Assembly: GCA_007693335.1 (NCBI GenBank)
Contig: REDU01000069.1
Location: forward strand, 19,555-83,554
DNA from: Ilumatobacter sp.
GTDB lineage: Bacteria > Actinomycetota > Acidimicrobiia > Acidimicrobiales > Ilumatobacteraceae
DNA: 64,000 nucleotides
Direction: 5' to 3'
Part shown: positions 61,749-64,000 of the stretch, piece after piece
How positions within the stretch are numbered: the stretch's first letter is position 1
How the letters are laid out: each line of letters opens with the position of its first letter
The notes under the pieces: model-generated
Database searches by the model: none
What the model was told of the DNA's origin: nothing
Seen by the model: the letters and a program-made list of their open reading frames with translations, nothing else
Translations under genes and position numbers: made by a program

Positions 61749-63146
61749 GTGAGGTACCTGTCGACACGCGGTGACGCACCCGAGCTCGGGTTCGCCGAGG
61801 TGTTGCTCGGTGGCCTCGCGCCCGATGGCGGTCTGTACGTGCCGGCCGAGTGGCCCCGGCTGCCCGAGCTGCCACCTCCCGGTGCGAGTGGGGGATACGC
61901 CGCCGACGCCGCCGCGATCATGGCGGCGTTCGTGGGCGACGATCTCGACGCGGCCACGCTCGCGCGCCTGTGCGACGAGGCCTACGCCACGTTCCGCCAC
62001 CCGGCCGTGGTGCCTCTGGTGCAGATCGATCACCACCACTGGTTGCTCGAGCTGTTCCACGGGCCCACCCTCGCGTTCAAGGACGTGGCGCTGCAGCTCG
62101 TCGGGCGCATGTTCGACCACGTGCTCGGACAGCGTGGTGAGCGTGTCACCATCGTGGGCGCCACCAGTGGCGACACCGGTTCCGCGGCGATCGACGGGGT
62201 CAAGGGCTGCGACCACGTCGACATCGTGATCCTCTACCCGGCCGGCCGCACGAGCGACGTGCAACGCCGGCAGATGACCACGATCGACGCGCCCAACGTG
62301 CACACCGTGGCCATCGACGGCACCTTCGACGACTGCCAGGACCTGGTGAAGGCGATGTTCGCCGACGCGGAGTTCCGCGACCGCCTGCGACTCTCGGCCG
62401 TGAACTCGATCAACTGGGCGCGGGTGATGGCCCAGGTCGTCTACTACGTGACCGCGTCACGGGCCCTCGCCGGTCCGGTCACGTTCTGCGTGCCCACGGG
62501 CAACTTCGGCAACGTGCTGGCCGGTTGGATCGCCCGGCGTTGCGGCGCGCCGATCGCCGACTTCATCGTGGCGTCCAACACCAACGACATCCTCACCCGC
62601 TTCGTGAACGACGCCGACATGACGACCCGCGAGGTGGTGCCCACGCTCAGCCCGAGCATGGACATCCAGGTCTCGTCGAACTTCGAGCGGCTGCTGTTCG
62701 AGATGAACGGCCGCGACGGCGGGATGACCGCGGAGCAGTTGCGGCGGTTCCGCTCGACCGGACGACTCGACGTCGAACCCGATCAGCGCCGCGAGTGGGT
62801 CGAGGGCACGTTCCGCGCCGCGAGCCTCGGCGATGCCGCCACCACCGCCGAGATCGCGCGCACCTTCGCCGAGACCGGGATGCTCATCGACCCCCATACC
62901 GCCACCGGTGTGGGGGCGGTCCGTCGACTCGTCGGGGCTGGTGGACCCGAGGTACCGATCGTCACGACCGCGACGGCGCATCCGGCGAAGTTCCCCGACG
63001 CCGTCGAACGCGCCACGGGTGTTCGACCCGGGCTGCCGCCACATCTGGCCGACCTGTTCGACCTGCCGGAGCGCACCGCGTCGCTGCCGAACGACCTCGC
63101 GGCGGTGCAGGAGTTCGTGACCGCCCGCTCCCGCGTCGGCCGCTGA
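61749..63146 (+). CDS. thrC: Threonine synthase (long, type I form)
   Basis: 465 aa PLP enzyme making threonine from phosphohomoserine. Starts at a GTG with the characteristic RYLSTRG; PLP Lys in ELFHGPTLAFKDVALQLVGR (about residue 107); GATSGDTGSAAIDGVKG; SAVNSINWARVMAQVVYY; PTGNFGNVLAGWIARR. This longer E. coli/yeast-like version differs from the shorter thrC usually found in actinobacterial hom-thrC-thrB operons. No thrB (homoserine kinase) follows. Confidence 0.95.
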   Translation: MRYLSTRGDAPELGFAEVLLGGLAPDGGLYVPAEWPRLPELPPPGASGGYAADAAAIMAAFVGDDLDAATLARLCDEAYATFRHPAVVPLVQIDHHHWLLELFHGPTLAFKDVALQLVGRMFDHVLGQRGERVTIVGATSGDTGSAAIDGVKGCDHVDIVILYPAGRTSDVQRRQMTTIDAPNVHTVAIDGTFDDCQDLVKAMFADAEFRDRLRLSAVNSINWARVMAQVVYYVTASRALAGPVTFCVPTGNFGNVLAGWIARRCGAPIADFIVASNTNDILTRFVNDADMTTREVVPTLSPSMDIQVSSNFERLLFEMNGRDGGMTAEQLRRFRSTGRLDVEPDQRREWVEGTFRAASLGDAATTAEIARTFAETGMLIDPHTATGVGAVRRLVGAGGPEVPIVTTATAHPAKFPDAVERATGVRPGLPPHLADLFDLPERTASLPNDLAAVQEFVTARSRVGR

Positions 63147-63461
63147 GTCGTCGTCGCGGTCGGTGGCTCGTGCGATGGAGCGTTGCGGTGCGGGTCGCGC
63201 CTGGTTACAGTGTGCTCACCCGACGTTCGTCGGGTCGCACCCCCGCCCGACGTGGCGTCTCGTCCGCTCCTGCGAGTGAACGGCCCGTCGTGCCGGCCCC
63301 GGGACGTGTGCGTACATCCGTCGTTTCGTGGGGCTCGTCATCTCGTCCCGGCTCACCGCGCTGGTGCGCCGCTCGCGGGTGGGTCCGACGACTCGTCGAC
63401 ACCCCTCCAGATCTGTCATCCAGATCGCTCAGGTTCCCCGCTGCAGGGAAAGAAGGTCAAC
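63147..63461 (+). other. 315-bp gap: promoter and long leader of rho
   Basis: No gene seen. It contains the promoter at 63183-63211 and then about 245 nt of untranslated leader up to the rho start. The leader is C-rich with few strong hairpins visible, which would suit autoregulation by Rho binding, as known for rho genes in other bacteria; that is inference. Confidence 0.5.
63183..63211 (+). promoter_or_regulatory. Promoter of rho
   Basis: TTGCGG at 63183-63188 and TACAGT at 63206-63211 with a 17-bp spacer, in the leader region before rho. Confidence 0.6.
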
Positions 63462-64000
63462 GTGGCCGCACAGGCACTCGAACAGTCCGTCCTCGAGTCG
63501 AAGGACAAAGAACAGCTCTTGGCGATCGCCAAGGCGCTCGGGTTGAAGGCCAACGCCCGCACCAAGAAGGCCGACATCATCGGCCAGATCCTCGAGACGA
63601 CCGGCCCGGCCGCGTCGGAGCCCGCCCCGGAGCGCCAGCGGGCACCCCGCGGTGGTGCGACGCTCGATCGCGACCCGGCGACGTCCGGGAACGGTGACAA
63701 CTCCCAGCACGCCGCCGACCAGCACGCCGCGTCGCCCGACTCTGCGTCGCGTGAATCCGGCCGGACCGAGTCGGCTGGCCCGGCCGCCGAACCCGCTGAC
63801 GAGCCGCCCGCCGAATGGGAGCGGAGCGCTGCGGATGATCCCTCATCGGCCCCGACCGCGTCTGCCGAGGCAGGCGATCGCGACCCGACCGACGGACGCC
63901 CAGTTCGCGGCCAACAGCCTGGCGGGGCGACGCAGGGCGACCGCCCACGCGCCGACCGTCAGCAGGGTGACCGTCAGCAGGGTGATCGCCAGCAGGGTGA
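63462..64000 (+). CDS. rho: Transcription termination factor Rho, N-terminal part (runs off the right edge)
   Basis: 179 codons visible. Starts at GTG 63462 after an AGAAGG ribosome site. Residues about 9-46 (VLESKDKEQLLAIAKALGLKANARTKKADIIGQILE) form the Rho_N SAP-like helical domain. From about residue 47 on the chain is a low-complexity Glu/Ala/Pro/Asp/Arg insert that turns into D-R-Q-Q-G repeats at the window end; actinobacterial Rho proteins have such an insert before the RNA-binding domain. The RNA-binding and ATPase domains lie beyond the window, so the call rests on the Rho_N domain, insert and position after hom-thrC. Confidence 0.88.
   Translation, partial: MAAQALEQSVLESKDKEQLLAIAKALGLKANARTKKADIIGQILETTGPAASEPAPERQRAPRGGATLDRDPATSGNGDNSQHAADQHAASPDSASRESGRTESAGPAAEPADEPPAEWERSAADDPSSAPTASAEAGDRDPTDGRPVRGQQPGGATQGDRPRADRQQGDRQQGDRQQG
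63954..64000. repeat. 15-bp tandem repeats in the Rho insert
   Basis: Two perfect copies of gaccgtcagcagggt and one with two changes, encoding D-R-Q-Q-G units; the array continues past the window edge. Confidence 0.9.

Noticed and set aside
63954..64000. Possible start of a CRISPR array
   Set aside because: 15-bp units directly abutting, without spacers, in frame with Rho and coding D-R-Q-Q-G; it is a coding tandem repeat.

Overview
The window is a gene-dense stretch of high-GC DNA from a chromosome, most likely of an actinomycete outside the classical Streptomyces/Mycobacterium groups. An Acidimicrobiia/Ilumatobacter-like organism fits best, but this is inferred from gene content and not proven. 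Evidence: very high G+C with many antisense shadow frames; four members of the mycothiol-dependent DinB/maleylpyruvate isomerase superfamily; a Rho with a long Arg/Gln/Asp-rich insert; the actinobacterial form of adenosine deaminase (NTDNRLMS motif); and eighteen genes with a TANNNT box only 6-8 nt before a start codon, the signature of leaderless mRNAs.

Layout. 1-2.9 kb: thiamine operon on the minus strand (thiN-thiB-thiP-like) under a TPP riboswitch, with four 14-bp iterons just upstream. 2.9-10.6 kb: surE, an EamA exporter, an SDR, two DinB/MPI proteins, an NfuA-type Fe-S carrier, and an HMG-CoA-synthase-like/DUF35 fusion paired with a thiolase. 10.7-16.0 kb: minus-strand run dxs - enoyl-CoA hydratase - inositol/histidinol phosphatase - VOC protein - cystathionine gamma-lyase/synthase. 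16-25.3 kb: SDR, PAP2 membrane phosphatase/transferase, TPP-dependent decarboxylase/synthase, thioesterase, tldD-tldE, RmlD-like reductase, PHP phosphoesterase, SAF protein. 25.3-31.8 kb: mtnP, FmdB-like protein, galU, glycolipid-binding protein, moeA-moaA-moaC, membrane protein, tRNA-Ala(CGC). 31.9-41.7 kb: DinB/MPI, MBL-fold protein, large LuxR-type ATPase regulator, pepN, then a PfkB (adenosine-type) kinase overlapping a phosphohexomutase.

41.7-42.9 kb holds the most unusual locus: a DUF559/AbiEi-like putative nuclease gene bounded by near-identical inverted repeats of 53-58 bp, with one end duplicated in tandem. The repeats supply the stop codons of the two convergent neighbours. 42.9-53.7 kb is a long minus-strand nucleoside uptake and salvage operon: BMP lipoprotein, ABC ATPase, two permeases, an adenosine deaminase, a phytanoyl-CoA-dioxygenase-like Fe(II)/2OG enzyme, a second adenosine deaminase, upp and a GT-C-like membrane protein. 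53.9-64 kb: DUF459 SGNH hydrolase, two enoyl-CoA hydratases, argS-lysA, a TIGR03086 protein, hom-thrC and the 5' part of rho.

Two further dispersed intergenic repeat families were found: a 50-bp interrupted palindrome (2 copies) and a 40-bp-period direct repeat at two convergent gene junctions. There are also 15-bp in-frame tandem repeats in four proteins, and three divergent promoters whose two -10 boxes share the same TA. All coordinates and motifs were read by eye; no database search or folding program was run.
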